Assembly: GCA_913052075.1 (NCBI GenBank)
Contig: CAJXDD010000085.1
Span: 1-10,494 of the forward strand
Reading direction: 5' to 3'
Origin: UBA9926 sp913052075
Lineage (GTDB): Bacteria > Pseudomonadota > Gammaproteobacteria > Pseudomonadales > Azotimanducaceae
DNA: 10,494 nucleotides
The notes beneath the pieces are model-generated. The model had not been told where the DNA came from. It was given only the letters and a program-made list of their open reading frames with translations, and made no database searches. Position 1 is the stretch's first letter, and each line of letters begins with the position of its first letter. Below, piece by piece: positions 1 to 8,042 of this stretch. Made by a program: the position numbers and the translations under genes.

Positions 1-1489
1 CAGCATTTTTGAGCGTCTGTCTTCGGATGTAGTGGACTGGCGCCTCACCGGCTTGCGCTTTGCTCAGCTCTATGTAGTAACCGTGTACTCGGTTAAATCC
101 TACTTTCAGTGTCGAGAGCCCCGTCTGCGCTTGTTCTTGCTGCTCAAGTTCAATGAGGTAACTCGCTGCCCCCTCGCTGATGTTCCGTAATTCGTCTAGC
201 TCATCGTCGTATCCCGCTTTGATGACGCCACCCTCTCTAATCACCACAGGGGGTTCGTCAATAATCGCGCGCCTGAGCAGGGTCGCGAGTGCCTCTTGGG
301 GGGCGGTGTCGTTTGCGAGTCGTGTCAGTGCGTCTCCTGCCATTGTCCCTAAAAGCGCCCCGAGTTCCGGCAAGCGCTCGAGCGCGTCCCGCAATCTGGT
401 TAGATCCCTAGGGCGTGCTGATTTGAGCGCGATGCGAGAGATCACGCGCTCGATATCACCGATGGGTTTGAGCACGGTTTGAAAGTTGAAGAATGACCGG
501 GTGTCTAGGAGTTCGGTGACGGCATCCAGGCGAGCTTCTACTAGGGTGGAGTCTCTTAAAGGCTGAGTCAGCCATCTCGATAGTAATCGGCCACCCATTG
601 CGGTTTGTGTCGCATCGAGAACCGACAAGAGGGTGTGGGAGGTGTCGCCTCGGAGGTTTTCAGTAATCTCTAGATTCCGCCTCGACGATGGATCAATCTC
701 AACCAGGTCCTGACCTTTAATCTCGATAAGTTGATCAAGGTGGGGCAATGCTCTCTTTTGTGTTTCGATCACATAGGCAAGCGCAGCGCCTGCGGCGCAG
801 AGGCCCGCGTCGTGAATGACGTGGTCCGGCCCACTATGGCCCAATAGTATTCCTTGCTGGGCAAGCCTCTCCATCGCCATATCAATGACAAACCTTTCCG
901 CTGGCCAGTACGTGGTTGCTGTGTGTTTGGACAATTGGTGAGACAAGGAAAGGTCCTCTTGCACCAAAAGCTCTGACGGCTGAACCCGCCCAAGTTGGCT
1001 GAGTAGCGACTCCAAAGATTCCGTTTGGAAGTACTCGAATCGTCCACTGGAGACTTCGATAACTGCCATCCCATACCGCTTTCCCAGCTCGCACAATGCG
1101 CAGATGGAACTTTCACGATGGCTGTCAAGTAAACCCTCTTCGGTCAGAGTCCCTGGCGTAACGATCCGCACGACATCGCGAGCGACAGGACCTTTGCTGT
1201 CTTTTGGGTCACCGATTTGCTCACAAATCGCGACAGCGACGCCCGCACCTACCAACTTCGCAAGGTAGTTGTCAGCCGCGTGGTAAGGCACCCCACACAT
1301 GGGGATCGGCTTGCCTGCTGACTGGCCGCGTGTGGTGAGCGTGATGTCTAGGAGGGCTGACGCGCGTTCAGCATCGGTATAGAAGAGCTCATAGAAATCG
1401 CCCATCCGATAAAACAGCAATGCATCCTCATACTTGGCTTTGATACCAAGATACTGCTGCATCATTGGGGTATGCGCTGATGTGTCCAC
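1..1489 (-). CDS. mutS: DNA mismatch repair protein MutS, N-terminal part (cut by window edge)
   Basis: MutS recognises base mismatches and small loops in newly replicated DNA and recruits MutL. The window holds 496 complete codons of an expected 850 or so. The frame is open throughout, with no frameshift seen. Residues 5-13 read AHTPMMQQY, and GDFYELF (30-36) contains the Phe-x-Glu pair that inserts at the mismatch (F32, E34). Other family landmarks are ICEQIGDP, VVRIVTPGT, SGRF, RRNLEIT and, near the window edge, VHGYYIELS and YIRRQTLKNA. The ATPase domain (Walker A, dimer HTH) lies outside the window. I chose the GTG start at 1489 because it gives the family's usual N-terminus and an in-frame TGA lies 18 bases upstream of it; ATG at 1465 is the alternative and would lose the conserved AHTP residues. 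No strong ribosome binding site precedes the GTG. The gene diverges from recA. Confidence 0.97.
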   Translation of the reverse strand, partial: MDTSAHTPMMQQYLGIKAKYEDALLFYRMGDFYELFYTDAERASALLDITLTTRGQSAGKPIPMCGVPYHAADNYLAKLVGAGVAVAICEQIGDPKDSKGPVARDVVRIVTPGTLTEEGLLDSHRESSICALCELGKRYGMAVIEVSSGRFEYFQTESLESLLSQLGRVQPSELLVQEDLSLSHQLSKHTATTYWPAERFVIDMAMERLAQQGILLGHSGPDHVIHDAGLCAAGAALAYVIETQKRALPHLDQLIEIKGQDLVEIDPSSRRNLEITENLRGDTSHTLLSVLDATQTAMGGRLLSRWLTQPLRDSTLVEARLDAVTELLDTRSFFNFQTVLKPIGDIERVISRIALKSARPRDLTRLRDALERLPELGALLGTMAGDALTRLANDTAPQEALATLLRRAIIDEPPVVIREGGVIKAGYDDELDELRNISEGAASYLIELEQQEQAQTGLSTLKVGFNRVHGYYIELSKAQAGEAPVHYIRRQTLKNA

Positions 1490-1616
1490 GGGCGCTCGCG
1501 ACGGTCAAAGAATACAAGCCTAACAAAGCAAGCTAGACCATGCAGCCAGTGCGCAACGCCGGTCCATAAGCGCCTGCATGGGCCTTGATTGGTCGATCTT
1601 AATGATTCAGAAAAAA

Positions 1617-1636
1617 TACTGTACAAATACCCAGTA
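1617..1636 (+). promoter_or_regulatory. LexA (SOS) box of recA
   Basis: The 20-base sequence TACTGTACAAATACCCAGTA closely matches the E. coli-type LexA operator (TACTGT, spacer, ACAGTA), with one mismatch in the right half-site core (CCAG for ACAG). It lies about 195 bases upstream of the recA start and just upstream of a candidate -10 element, as at E. coli recA. LexA repression relieved on DNA damage is the expected control. Confidence 0.88.
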
Positions 1637-1641
1637 TTGGA

Positions 1642-1647
1642 TACAAT
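1642..1647 (+). promoter_or_regulatory. Candidate -10 element of the recA promoter
   Basis: TACAAT (5 of 6 to the sigma-70 consensus) starts 6 bases after the LexA box. A clear -35 hexamer at the usual spacing is not visible; it would fall inside the LexA box. Transcription would begin near 1654 and leave a leader of about 175 bases. Confidence 0.5.
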
Positions 1648-1672
1648 GGGGTCAAATCGTGAAACACCGACC

Positions 1673-1708
1673 ATTCCAGAAGCGACAACTATTCTAGAAG
1701 CGACAACA
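1673..1708 (+). repeat. Two-copy 18-bp tandem repeat in the recA leader
   Basis: ATTCCAGAAGCGACAACT (1673-1690) is followed directly by ATTCTAGAAGCGACAACA (1691-1708), which differs at two positions. The copies lie downstream of the predicted recA promoter, inside the untranslated leader. Function unknown. Confidence 0.8.
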
Positions 1709-1758
1709 GTAGAAACCGCTATGTTTGGTGCAAGCCAGGAAGCGGTCGAGAGACTTTA

Positions 1759-1795
1759 CTCACGAAGAAAACGTCAATATCGGTTGCGTCGTGAG
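1759..1795 (+). other. Possible stem-loop in the recA leader
   Basis: CTCACGA (1759-1765) and TCGTGAG (1789-1795) are perfect inverted complements around a 23-base loop, ending about 18 bases before the recA ribosome binding site. The stem is short and the loop long, so this may be chance. Confidence 0.3.
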
Positions 1796-1830
1796 AGCCG
1801 GACCGACATCATTGAGGAGAGCAAAATAAG

Positions 1831-2895
1831 ATGGATGCAAGAGTGGCTGAAGACAAAGATCCGAATAAAGAACGCGCGTTAACAGCAGCGCTATCGCAAA
1901 TTGAACGACAGTTTGGAAAGGGCGCGATGATGCGACTCGGGGACAATCCTCAAGCGCGCATACCCTCTATTTCAACCGGGTCGTTGGGGTTGGATATTGC
2001 CCTGGGAATCGGTGGTTTGCCCAGAGGTCGGATCGTCGAGATTTATGGGCCTGAATCGTCAGGTAAAACAACGTTGACCCTTCAGGTGATTGCTGAGGCG
2101 CAGCGAAACGGTGGAACCTGCGCCTTTATTGATGCTGAGCACGCGCTCGATCCCATTTATGCTCAAGCGCTCGGTGTAGACATCGAAAATCTCCTCGTAT
2201 CGCAACCTGACACAGGGGAGCAGGCGCTCGAAATCTGCGATATGGTGGTCAGGTCCGGTGCGGTAGACGTGGTCATTGTCGATTCCGTTGCTGCATTGAC
2301 GCCAAAAGCAGAAATTGAAGGCGATATGGGTGATCATCATGTTGGCCTTCAAGCCAGACTGATGAGCCAGGCGTTACGCAAAATGGCAGGGAACATCAAG
2401 CATTCGAACACGCTGGTTGTATTTATTAACCAAATCCGAATGAAAATCGGGGTTATGTTTGGCAGTCCAGAGACGACGACGGGTGGAAACGCGTTGAAGT
2501 TCTACTCATCGGTTCGGCTTGATATCCGCAGGATCGGTGCCATCAAGGAAGGGGACGAGGTCGTTGGTAGTGAGACCCGGGTCAAAGTGATCAAAAATAA
2601 AGTGGCGCCGCCCTTTAAGCAGACAGAATTTCAAATCATGTATGGTACTGGGATTTATCGCCTTGGTGAGGTTATTGATTTGGGAGTTCAGCAGGGTTTA
2701 GTTGACAAAGCCGGAGCTTGGTACAGCTACAAAGGCGACAAGATCGGCCAAGGTAAGAAGAACGCTTGTGAGTATCTCGCTCAGAACGCAGAGATTGCGG
2801 AAGAAATAGAGTCTGCGCTTCGGCTGCAATTGCTAAGTAGTGAGCCAGCTGAAACGCAAGCTGAGGAAGAATCTGCAAACGCGGTTGACGCTTAG
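1831..2895 (+). CDS. recA: RecA recombinase
   Basis: RecA forms ATP-dependent filaments on single-stranded DNA, catalyses strand exchange and acts as co-protease for LexA cleavage in the SOS response. The product has 354 residues, the usual length. It shows Walker A GPESSGKT (73-80), the Walker B strand VVIVD (147-151), loop L1 EGDMGDHHVGLQAR (163-176), loop L2 starting at INQIRMKIG (199-207) with PETTTGGNALKF (213-224), and a short acidic C-terminal tail. ATG at 1831 is chosen because GAGGAG (1814-1819) precedes it and the N-terminus matches the family. The upstream LexA box implies induction by DNA damage. recX follows after 27 bases. Confidence 0.99.
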   Translation: MDARVAEDKDPNKERALTAALSQIERQFGKGAMMRLGDNPQARIPSISTGSLGLDIALGIGGLPRGRIVEIYGPESSGKTTLTLQVIAEAQRNGGTCAFIDAEHALDPIYAQALGVDIENLLVSQPDTGEQALEICDMVVRSGAVDVVIVDSVAALTPKAEIEGDMGDHHVGLQARLMSQALRKMAGNIKHSNTLVVFINQIRMKIGVMFGSPETTTGGNALKFYSSVRLDIRRIGAIKEGDEVVGSETRVKVIKNKVAPPFKQTEFQIMYGTGIYRLGEVIDLGVQQGLVDKAGAWYSYKGDKIGQGKKNACEYLAQNAEIAEEIESALRLQLLSSEPAETQAEEESANAVDA

Positions 2896-2922
2896 TGACA
2901 AGCACGGAGTAACGAATCACGC

Positions 2923-3795
2923 ATGGCGGACCAGAACGGCAAATCGCGTGACACTATTACAAAGAAAACTAAAAGACTGATAGCGCTGACGGGGAATAGT
3001 CATTCCCCGTTCAGCGTGGCATCAGATCTTGTCAGCTCCCCGGCGCGAGATTCTCAACAAGCGCCTTCTTCTCAAAACAAATCAGATCCTCGAAAGACAC
3101 CAGCTTCTCAGAAAAAAGCAGGATCAGGGGATTTCTCTCCAAATGATTCCCGAGGTGGCAAGACTCCTCTGTCCTTAGACGAACAAGGGGTAAGTTCGCT
3201 AGACGAGGCAGTTGGCCCCTCGGCTGAAAAGCAAGCAATCAGAAGGGATCCTGCACCCGTGAGCGATGAATCATTGCTTATGCATCCAAGTGAGTCTAGT
3301 GCGTGCGACGAAACAGCTTGCGAGGCTTCCCTAGGTATCGACGCCGTAGAAGCCGTGACCTTCGCGTCGGTGTATAACGCTAGCCTTGGCCTCTTAGCTA
3401 GTAGAGAACACAGCGCTGGAGAATTGCGGGTAAAGTTGAAGCAGAAGTATCCGGATGGCGAGATTCATCTAGACGGTGTTCTAGAACGGTTGCAGGAAGT
3501 CGGTCTTCAGGATGACGAGCGCTTTGCCGAGATGTTTGTTCGATATAAAGCGAATAAGGGACAAGGCCCCACCAAGATCAGGCATCAGCTGCGTTCGAAA
3601 TCAGTGGATGGGACGGTGATCAGCGCCGCGCTCTCCGATCCCAGTTATGACTGGAGTGAATTGGCTAAAGCAGTTAGTCAAAAGAAATTTGGCGCAAGCG
3701 GTGGCGAACGACTCAGTCCTAAGGAGCGCGCGCGCAGACAGCGTTTTCTCCAGGGGAGAGGGTTCGGTTATGAACACATCGCTTCTGCTCTATAA
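2923..3795 (+). CDS. recX: RecX family regulator of RecA with long N-terminal extension
   Basis: RecX binds RecA filaments and modulates RecA activity. The C-terminal part, about residues 145-290, is a full-length RecX domain: ASLGLLASREHSAGEL (153-168), LQEVGLQDDERFAEMFVR (190-207), KGQGPTKIRHQLR (212-224), DWSELAKAV and RRQRFLQGRGF (271-281). RecX proteins are usually about 150 residues, so this reading frame carries an extra 145 or so N-terminal residues. These are rich in Ser, Lys, Gln, Asp and Pro, lack any domain I recognise, and are probably disordered. The start at 2923 has only a distant GGAG (2906-2909). An in-frame ATG at 3280 would give a 171-residue protein closer to family size, but it also lacks a good ribosome binding site. 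A strong hairpin lies at 2984-3016 within the extension. The RecX assignment is firm; the start is not. Confidence 0.9.
   Translation: MADQNGKSRDTITKKTKRLIALTGNSHSPFSVASDLVSSPARDSQQAPSSQNKSDPRKTPASQKKAGSGDFSPNDSRGGKTPLSLDEQGVSSLDEAVGPSAEKQAIRRDPAPVSDESLLMHPSESSACDETACEASLGIDAVEAVTFASVYNASLGLLASREHSAGELRVKLKQKYPDGEIHLDGVLERLQEVGLQDDERFAEMFVRYKANKGQGPTKIRHQLRSKSVDGTVISAALSDPSYDWSELAKAVSQKKFGASGGERLSPKERARRQRFLQGRGFGYEHIASAL
2984..3016 (+). other. Strong stem-loop inside the 5' end of recX (possible attenuator)
   Basis: Left arm CGCTGACGGGGAAT (2984-2997) pairs with right arm ATTCCCCGTTCAGCG (3002-3016) around the 4-base loop AGTC, giving 14 base pairs with one bulged T. No T-run follows, so it is not a classic intrinsic terminator. 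In E. coli a terminator between recA and recX limits recX expression; this hairpin sits about 90 bases after the recA stop and could play a comparable role, or it could hinder translation. That role is inferred. Confidence 0.7.
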
Positions 3796-3796
3796 T
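3791..3796 (+). promoter_or_regulatory. Candidate -10 element for alaS
   Basis: A perfect TATAAT overlaps the recX stop codon, 63 bases before the alaS start. The best -35 at 17-base spacing is TTATGA (3768-3773), which is weak. It may allow alaS transcription independent of recA-recX. Confidence 0.35.
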
Positions 3797-3859
3797 GGCG
3801 GGCCAATGTTGACCTAGCCCGATGCGATTGGAGCACTCGGGTCCTCGGGAGCCTAATCC

Positions 3860-6454
3860 ATGCAAAGCCATTCGATTCGCCAAGCCTATCTTGATTACTT
3901 CAAGCAAGAGGGGCACACCATAGTGGATTCCTCCTCCTTGGTGCCAGACAACGATCCAACCTTGCTGTTCACCAATTCTGGGATGGTGCAATTTAAAGAG
4001 GCATTTGCCCTCCGTGAGGATCGAGGCTATACGCGAGCAGCATCATGCCAACGATGTATTCGCGCCGGTGGCAAGCACAATGACTTAGATAATGTCGGTT
4101 ATACGGCAAGACACCACACATTTTTCGAAATGCTAGGCAATTTCAGCTTTGGCGACTATTTCAAGAGTGAAGCGATCCGATTCAGCTGGGAGTTTTTGAC
4201 CCAGGTACTCAAATTGCCGAAGGACAAGCTCTGGGTGACGATTCACGATAGTGACGATGAAGCCTGGGATATCTGGGTGAATGAAATCGGCTTTGACCCG
4301 GATCGCATGAGCCGAATGGGAGACAAGGACAATTTTTGGACCATGGGGGATACAGGTCCTTGCGGACCTTGCTCGGAGATCTTTTTCGACCATGGCGAAT
4401 CGGTTCCTGGTGGGCCGCCAGGCAGTCCTGATGATGACTTGGACCGATATATCGAAATTTGGAACTTAGTATTCACGCAATATGACCGCCAAGCAGATGG
4501 CGAGTTGATTCCTCTTCCTAGCCCCTGTGTTGACACAGGGATGGGGCTAGAGCGGCTCGCTGCGGTCATGCAAGACGTGCATAACAACTACGATACTGAT
4601 CTCTTTCAACCCATTATCCGAGCTGCTGCTCAACGGTTGCTGGTCGAAGATATTGAACACCCCTCTTTGAAAGTGATAGCAGATCACCTGCGCTCTGCGG
4701 TGTTCTTGATCACCGATGGTGTGCTTCCTTCCAACGAAGGACGTGGATATGTCATGAGACGAATTATTCGCCGAGCCCTTCGTCACGGTCATGCGCTGGG
4801 GGCGACCGAGCCTTTCTTCTGTGAACTGGTTCAAACGCTTGCTGAAACCATGCAACACGCCTATCCGTTTGTCAGTGAAATGCGAGAGCAGATCGAGCGG
4901 GTGCTAAGAAAGGAAGAGGAGCAATTTCAGCTCACTTTGGATCAAGGCATGCGTATTCTTGAGGATGCGCTAGAAGCGCTTCAGGACGAGACCATTCCTG
5001 GCGAGGTGGTCTTCAAGCTCTATGATACCTACGGTTTTCCCACTGATTTGACAGGTGATATTGCTCGAGAACGTGGATTGCAACTTGATATGGCGGGGTT
5101 CGAAGCGGCAATGGAGGCCCAGCGAGAGCGGGCTCGTTCCGCTAGTCGGTTTTCAGCTGCAGAAGATCAGGATCTCACGTTTGAGGGTACTTCAGCGTTC
5201 AATGGATACAGCGCACTGTCACATAAAGCGGAAGTTGTGGCGCTATTCAAGGAAGGTACCGCCGAGCAATCGCTCAATGTTGGCGACGAAGGGTACCTGG
5301 TGCTCGATACAACCCCTTTCTACGCAGAGAGTGGGGGGCAGGTAGGGGACACTGGTATGGTCGCGGCAAACGGCGTGCAGGTCAGAGTCTTGGATACGGT
5401 TAAATCCGGCGAGACCCACCTCCACCGTGTCATGGTTGAGGAAGGGACGCTCGAGGTCGGTCTCCAGTGTGATGCGGATGTTGAGGCATCCAGGCGAGCC
5501 GCGACTGCGAGGCATCACTCGGCGACGCATCTGCTTCACGCGGCGCTGCGGGACGTACTAGGCACTCACGTCAATCAGAGGGGTTCGCTCGTTGATGATG
5601 AGAAGCTTCGGTTTGATTTTTCCCACTTTGAAGCGGTCACCGATGAAGAACTTGGTCAGATTGAGCAGCGTGTTAATGAGGAAATCTTGCGTAACACGGA
5701 AGTCGTCACTGAGGAGATGGCAATAGAGGCGGCGCGCGAGAAGGGAGCGATGGCATTGTTCGGCGAAAAGTACTCGCAGAGTGTGCGTGTGCTGACGATG
5801 GGCGACGGTTTCTCGATCGAGTTGTGCGGGGGAACCCACGTCCAGCGAACGGGCGATATCGGTCTATTTAAGATTGTCTCAGAGCAGGGCATTGCTTCTG
5901 GTGTCCGCCGCATTGAGGCGATATCCGGTTTGCGTGCGGCGAGCTGGGTGAATGAGATGGAGGGGCAGTTGGTAGCCCTTAGCCGGCAGTTGAAAACCGA
6001 TCCAGCACAGTTGTCTCAGCGCATCGATGCGATGGTGGAGAACCAACGACGGCTAGAGAAGGAATTGGCCGATCTAAACGCTCGCCTATTATCAGGCGGG
6101 TCCAGCGAGACCGAGGTGCAAGAAATCGCCGGCATTTCACTGATTGCTAAGCGGGTTGAAGGCGCCGATCCTAAATCGCTGCCGGATGCAGTGGACAAAA
6201 TGAAGAATAAGTTGGGGTCCGGAGTGGTGGTGCTGGCCTCTGTGCAGGGAGGACGAATTGCCCTGATCGCTGGAGTGACCCAAGACCTAACTGACCGATT
6301 GGATGCTGGGCAAATCGTGAATCATGTTGCTCAGCAAGTCGGTGGTAAGGGCGGGGGAAGAAAAGATCTTGCGCGAGCGGGAGGCGATCAAGTTGATCGG
6401 CTGGATGGTGCCTTAGAATCGGTTATCGGTTTCGTCGAAAAAGCGCTGGTGTAA
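3860..6454 (+). CDS. alaS: Alanyl-tRNA synthetase
   Basis: AlaRS attaches alanine to tRNA-Ala and hydrolyses mischarged Ser- and Gly-tRNA-Ala. The product has 864 residues, close to the 876 of E. coli. The class II catalytic domain shows RAGGKHNDL (68-76), RHHTFFEMLGNFSFGDYF (84-101, motif 2 region) and GMGLERL (227-233, motif 3). The editing domain has HSATH (H553, H557) and CGGTH (C656, H660), the four metal-binding residues, so editing should be intact. The C-terminal domain has GGKGGGRKDLARAGG (828-842). The ATG at 3860 is preceded by GGGAG (3847-3851) at 8-base spacing. It follows recX by 64 bases, and lysC follows after 226 bases. Confidence 0.99.
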   Translation: MQSHSIRQAYLDYFKQEGHTIVDSSSLVPDNDPTLLFTNSGMVQFKEAFALREDRGYTRAASCQRCIRAGGKHNDLDNVGYTARHHTFFEMLGNFSFGDYFKSEAIRFSWEFLTQVLKLPKDKLWVTIHDSDDEAWDIWVNEIGFDPDRMSRMGDKDNFWTMGDTGPCGPCSEIFFDHGESVPGGPPGSPDDDLDRYIEIWNLVFTQYDRQADGELIPLPSPCVDTGMGLERLAAVMQDVHNNYDTDLFQPIIRAAAQRLLVEDIEHPSLKVIADHLRSAVFLITDGVLPSNEGRGYVMRRIIRRALRHGHALGATEPFFCELVQTLAETMQHAYPFVSEMREQIERVLRKEEEQFQLTLDQGMRILEDALEALQDETIPGEVVFKLYDTYGFPTDLTGDIARERGLQLDMAGFEAAMEAQRERARSASRFSAAEDQDLTFEGTSAFNGYSALSHKAEVVALFKEGTAEQSLNVGDEGYLVLDTTPFYAESGGQVGDTGMVAANGVQVRVLDTVKSGETHLHRVMVEEGTLEVGLQCDADVEASRRAATARHHSATHLLHAALRDVLGTHVNQRGSLVDDEKLRFDFSHFEAVTDEELGQIEQRVNEEILRNTEVVTEEMAIEAAREKGAMALFGEKYSQSVRVLTMGDGFSIELCGGTHVQRTGDIGLFKIVSEQGIASGVRRIEAISGLRAASWVNEMEGQLVALSRQLKTDPAQLSQRIDAMVENQRRLEKELADLNARLLSGGSSETEVQEIAGISLIAKRVEGADPKSLPDAVDKMKNKLGSGVVVLASVQGGRIALIAGVTQDLTDRLDAGQIVNHVAQQVGGKGGGRKDLARAGGDQVDRLDGALESVIGFVEKALV

Positions 6455-6547
6455 TGATCCAAAGTCGCTAAAATTCGCGTCGCTGATGAAGCGGTCGGTG
6501 AGTCAGGCAACACGCAGTGCTGAATAAGCAAGGTTTTCACAGAAGTT

Positions 6548-6588
6548 GGGCAAAGGTTGTTCGGCCAGTATCGGTGGGCAACCGTTGT
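6548..6588 (+). repeat. Imperfect 13-bp direct repeat in the alaS-lysC gap
   Basis: GGGCAAAGGTTGT (6548-6560) recurs as GGGCAACCGTTGT (6576-6588), with two differences and a 28-base period. The 226-base gap around it shows no clear terminator, riboswitch or promoter. Significance unknown; it may be chance or a paired protein-binding site. Confidence 0.45.
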
Positions 6589-6680
6589 CAAAAAAAAGCG
6601 ATCGTTAGAGGCTGTTGAGTAAAACTGCTTGGCTAAAGGCTGGCAGATAAATCGGTTACATAGATAAAAAGGGACGAGCA

Positions 6681-7916
6681 GTGGCGCGGTTAGTCATGAA
6701 ATTTGGTGGCACGTCAGTCGCTACCACCGAACTGATGGATCGAATTGCTCACCGTGTCAGCGGGCTGAGGAATGAAGGTCATGAGGTCGTCCTGGTTGTG
6801 TCAGCGATGGGTCATGAAACCGATCGACTCGTTGACCTTGCAGATCAGGTTGACTACCAAGATCCGGCTGGTCGACAGGAATTAGACGTGCTGTTATCAA
6901 CAGGTGAGCAGGTGTCTATCGCGCTGCTTGCAATGTCGCTGATGAAGGCGGGCATTAGTGCTCGCTCCTATCAGGGCCATCAAATACCAATTCACACTGA
7001 TGCATCCTACAGCCGGGCGCGGATTCTATCGATAGAGACGCTGGCGCTGGAACAATCGCTCTCTCTTGGCATCGTGCCAGTGGTGGCAGGCTTTCAGGGG
7101 GTCAGCGACGAGGGTCGGGTGACGACACTTGGTCGAGGTGGTTCCGACACAACCGCGGTCGCATTGGCGGCCGCACTTTCTGCGGATGAGTGTCAGATAT
7201 TTACTGATGTTGAAGGCGTCTATACAACCGATCCACGCGTGGTTGCCGGTGCCTCAAGGCTCGCGCAGGTGACGTTTGAAGAAATGCTGGAGCTCGCTAG
7301 TTCTGGCTCGAAGGTGCTGCATTCACGAGCGGTTGAACTCGCTAACAAATATGCGGTGCCCTTGCGCGTATTATCAAGTTTTAAAGATGGTCCTGGTACG
7401 TTAATCACTACAGAGGAGACAGTCATGATGGAAGCCCCCCTTATATCTGGCGTCGCGTTCACCTCCGATGAAGCCAAACTCACCATTCGGGGAGTGAAGG
7501 ATCAACCTGGTATTGCCTCTCGTATCCTTTCGCCGATTAGCGAGGCGAATATTGAAGTTGACATGATCGTTCAAAACATTGGTGCGGATCAGAGTACCGA
7601 CTTTACCTTTACGGTGGCCAAAGCGGACTATCCGCAGGCCGAGCAGATTCTTAAGGGTGTATCGGCCGAGATCCAGGCAGGAGAAGTTCTTGGCGATCCT
7701 CGCATCGCCAAGCTTTCCATTGTTGGTGTTGGCATGCGTTCCCACGCCGGGGTTGCGAGTAGAATGTTCGACATTCTTGCTGAGGAGGGTATCAATATAC
7801 AGATGATATCTACCTCAGAAATTAAGATATCGGTTGTCATCGATGAAAAATATCTTGAGCTAGCCGCTAGGGCCCTGCACAAGGGCTTTGACATGGAGCA
7901 AAGCCCAGACGCCTAG
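6681..7916 (+). CDS. lysC: Aspartate kinase with two ACT domains
   Basis: Aspartokinase phosphorylates aspartate, the first step towards lysine, threonine, methionine and diaminopimelate. The 411-residue product is a stand-alone kinase without a homoserine dehydrogenase domain. Kinase motifs are KFGGTSV (7-13), LSTGEQVS (72-79), TTLGRGGSDTTA (148-159) and TDVEGVYTTDPR (175-186). Two C-terminal ACT domains, about 265-335 and 345-405 (the second with IQMISTSEIKISVVI, 373-387), would bind feedback amino acids. I chose GTG at 6681 because it places KFGG at the usual distance and has AAGGGA about 7 bases upstream. An internal ATG pair at 7425/7428 has its own strong ribosome binding site. lysC next to alaS and csrA is a common gammaproteobacterial order. 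The effector (lysine, threonine or both) cannot be told from sequence alone. Confidence 0.97.
   Translation: MARLVMKFGGTSVATTELMDRIAHRVSGLRNEGHEVVLVVSAMGHETDRLVDLADQVDYQDPAGRQELDVLLSTGEQVSIALLAMSLMKAGISARSYQGHQIPIHTDASYSRARILSIETLALEQSLSLGIVPVVAGFQGVSDEGRVTTLGRGGSDTTAVALAAALSADECQIFTDVEGVYTTDPRVVAGASRLAQVTFEEMLELASSGSKVLHSRAVELANKYAVPLRVLSSFKDGPGTLITTEETVMMEAPLISGVAFTSDEAKLTIRGVKDQPGIASRILSPISEANIEVDMIVQNIGADQSTDFTFTVAKADYPQAEQILKGVSAEIQAGEVLGDPRIAKLSIVGVGMRSHAGVASRMFDILAEEGINIQMISTSEIKISVVIDEKYLELAARALHKGFDMEQSPDA
7412..7430 (+). promoter_or_regulatory. Internal ribosome binding site and start in lysC (possible beta subunit)
   Basis: AGAGGAG (7412-7418) lies 6 and 9 bases before two consecutive in-frame ATG codons (7425, 7428). 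Initiation here would give a protein of about 162-163 residues containing only the ACT domains. Bacillus and Corynebacterium lysC make an alpha2beta2 enzyme through such an internal start. Its use here is inferred. Confidence 0.5.
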
Positions 7917-8042
7917 CGCGGTGGAACGGGCACTGGCTTGATTCGGATTTTGTACCCTTTTGCCATTCGCGCGGAACGAGTGAAGCGCCCTCCGCTGGAC
8001 GCGATTAAAAGCGTTCATCACTTTCCACTGCTCGACCATACG

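Larger units (their letters stand above)
1490..1830. other. Divergent mutS/recA intergenic region
   Basis: This 341-base gap separates the divergent mutS and recA starts. In many gammaproteobacteria cinA sits here before recA, but no CinA-like product is encoded. The recA side holds a LexA box, a candidate -10 element, a short tandem repeat, a possible hairpin and the recA ribosome binding site. On the mutS side (about 1490-1585) I could not identify a convincing promoter. A plus-strand frame stays open from 1589 to 1882 but spans the LexA box and overlaps recA, so I do not call it a gene. Confidence 0.8.

Noticed and set aside
180..482. Serine-rich 100-residue plus-strand frame
   Set aside because: It lies antisense within mutS, which has clear conserved sequence over the same bases.
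2893..2922. Intrinsic terminator directly after recA
   Set aside because: The 27-base gap has no stem-loop or T-run; the only strong hairpin is further on, at 2984-3016.
6610..6630. Third LexA-like site before lysC (CTGT, eight bases, ACTG)
   Set aside because: The right half-site has two mismatches in the ACAG core and is not palindromic.
6455..6680. Lysine riboswitch before lysC
   Set aside because: AGAGG occurs near 6606, but the other conserved L-box elements and a following terminator or sequestering hairpin are not visible. A covariance search with the lysine riboswitch model would settle it.
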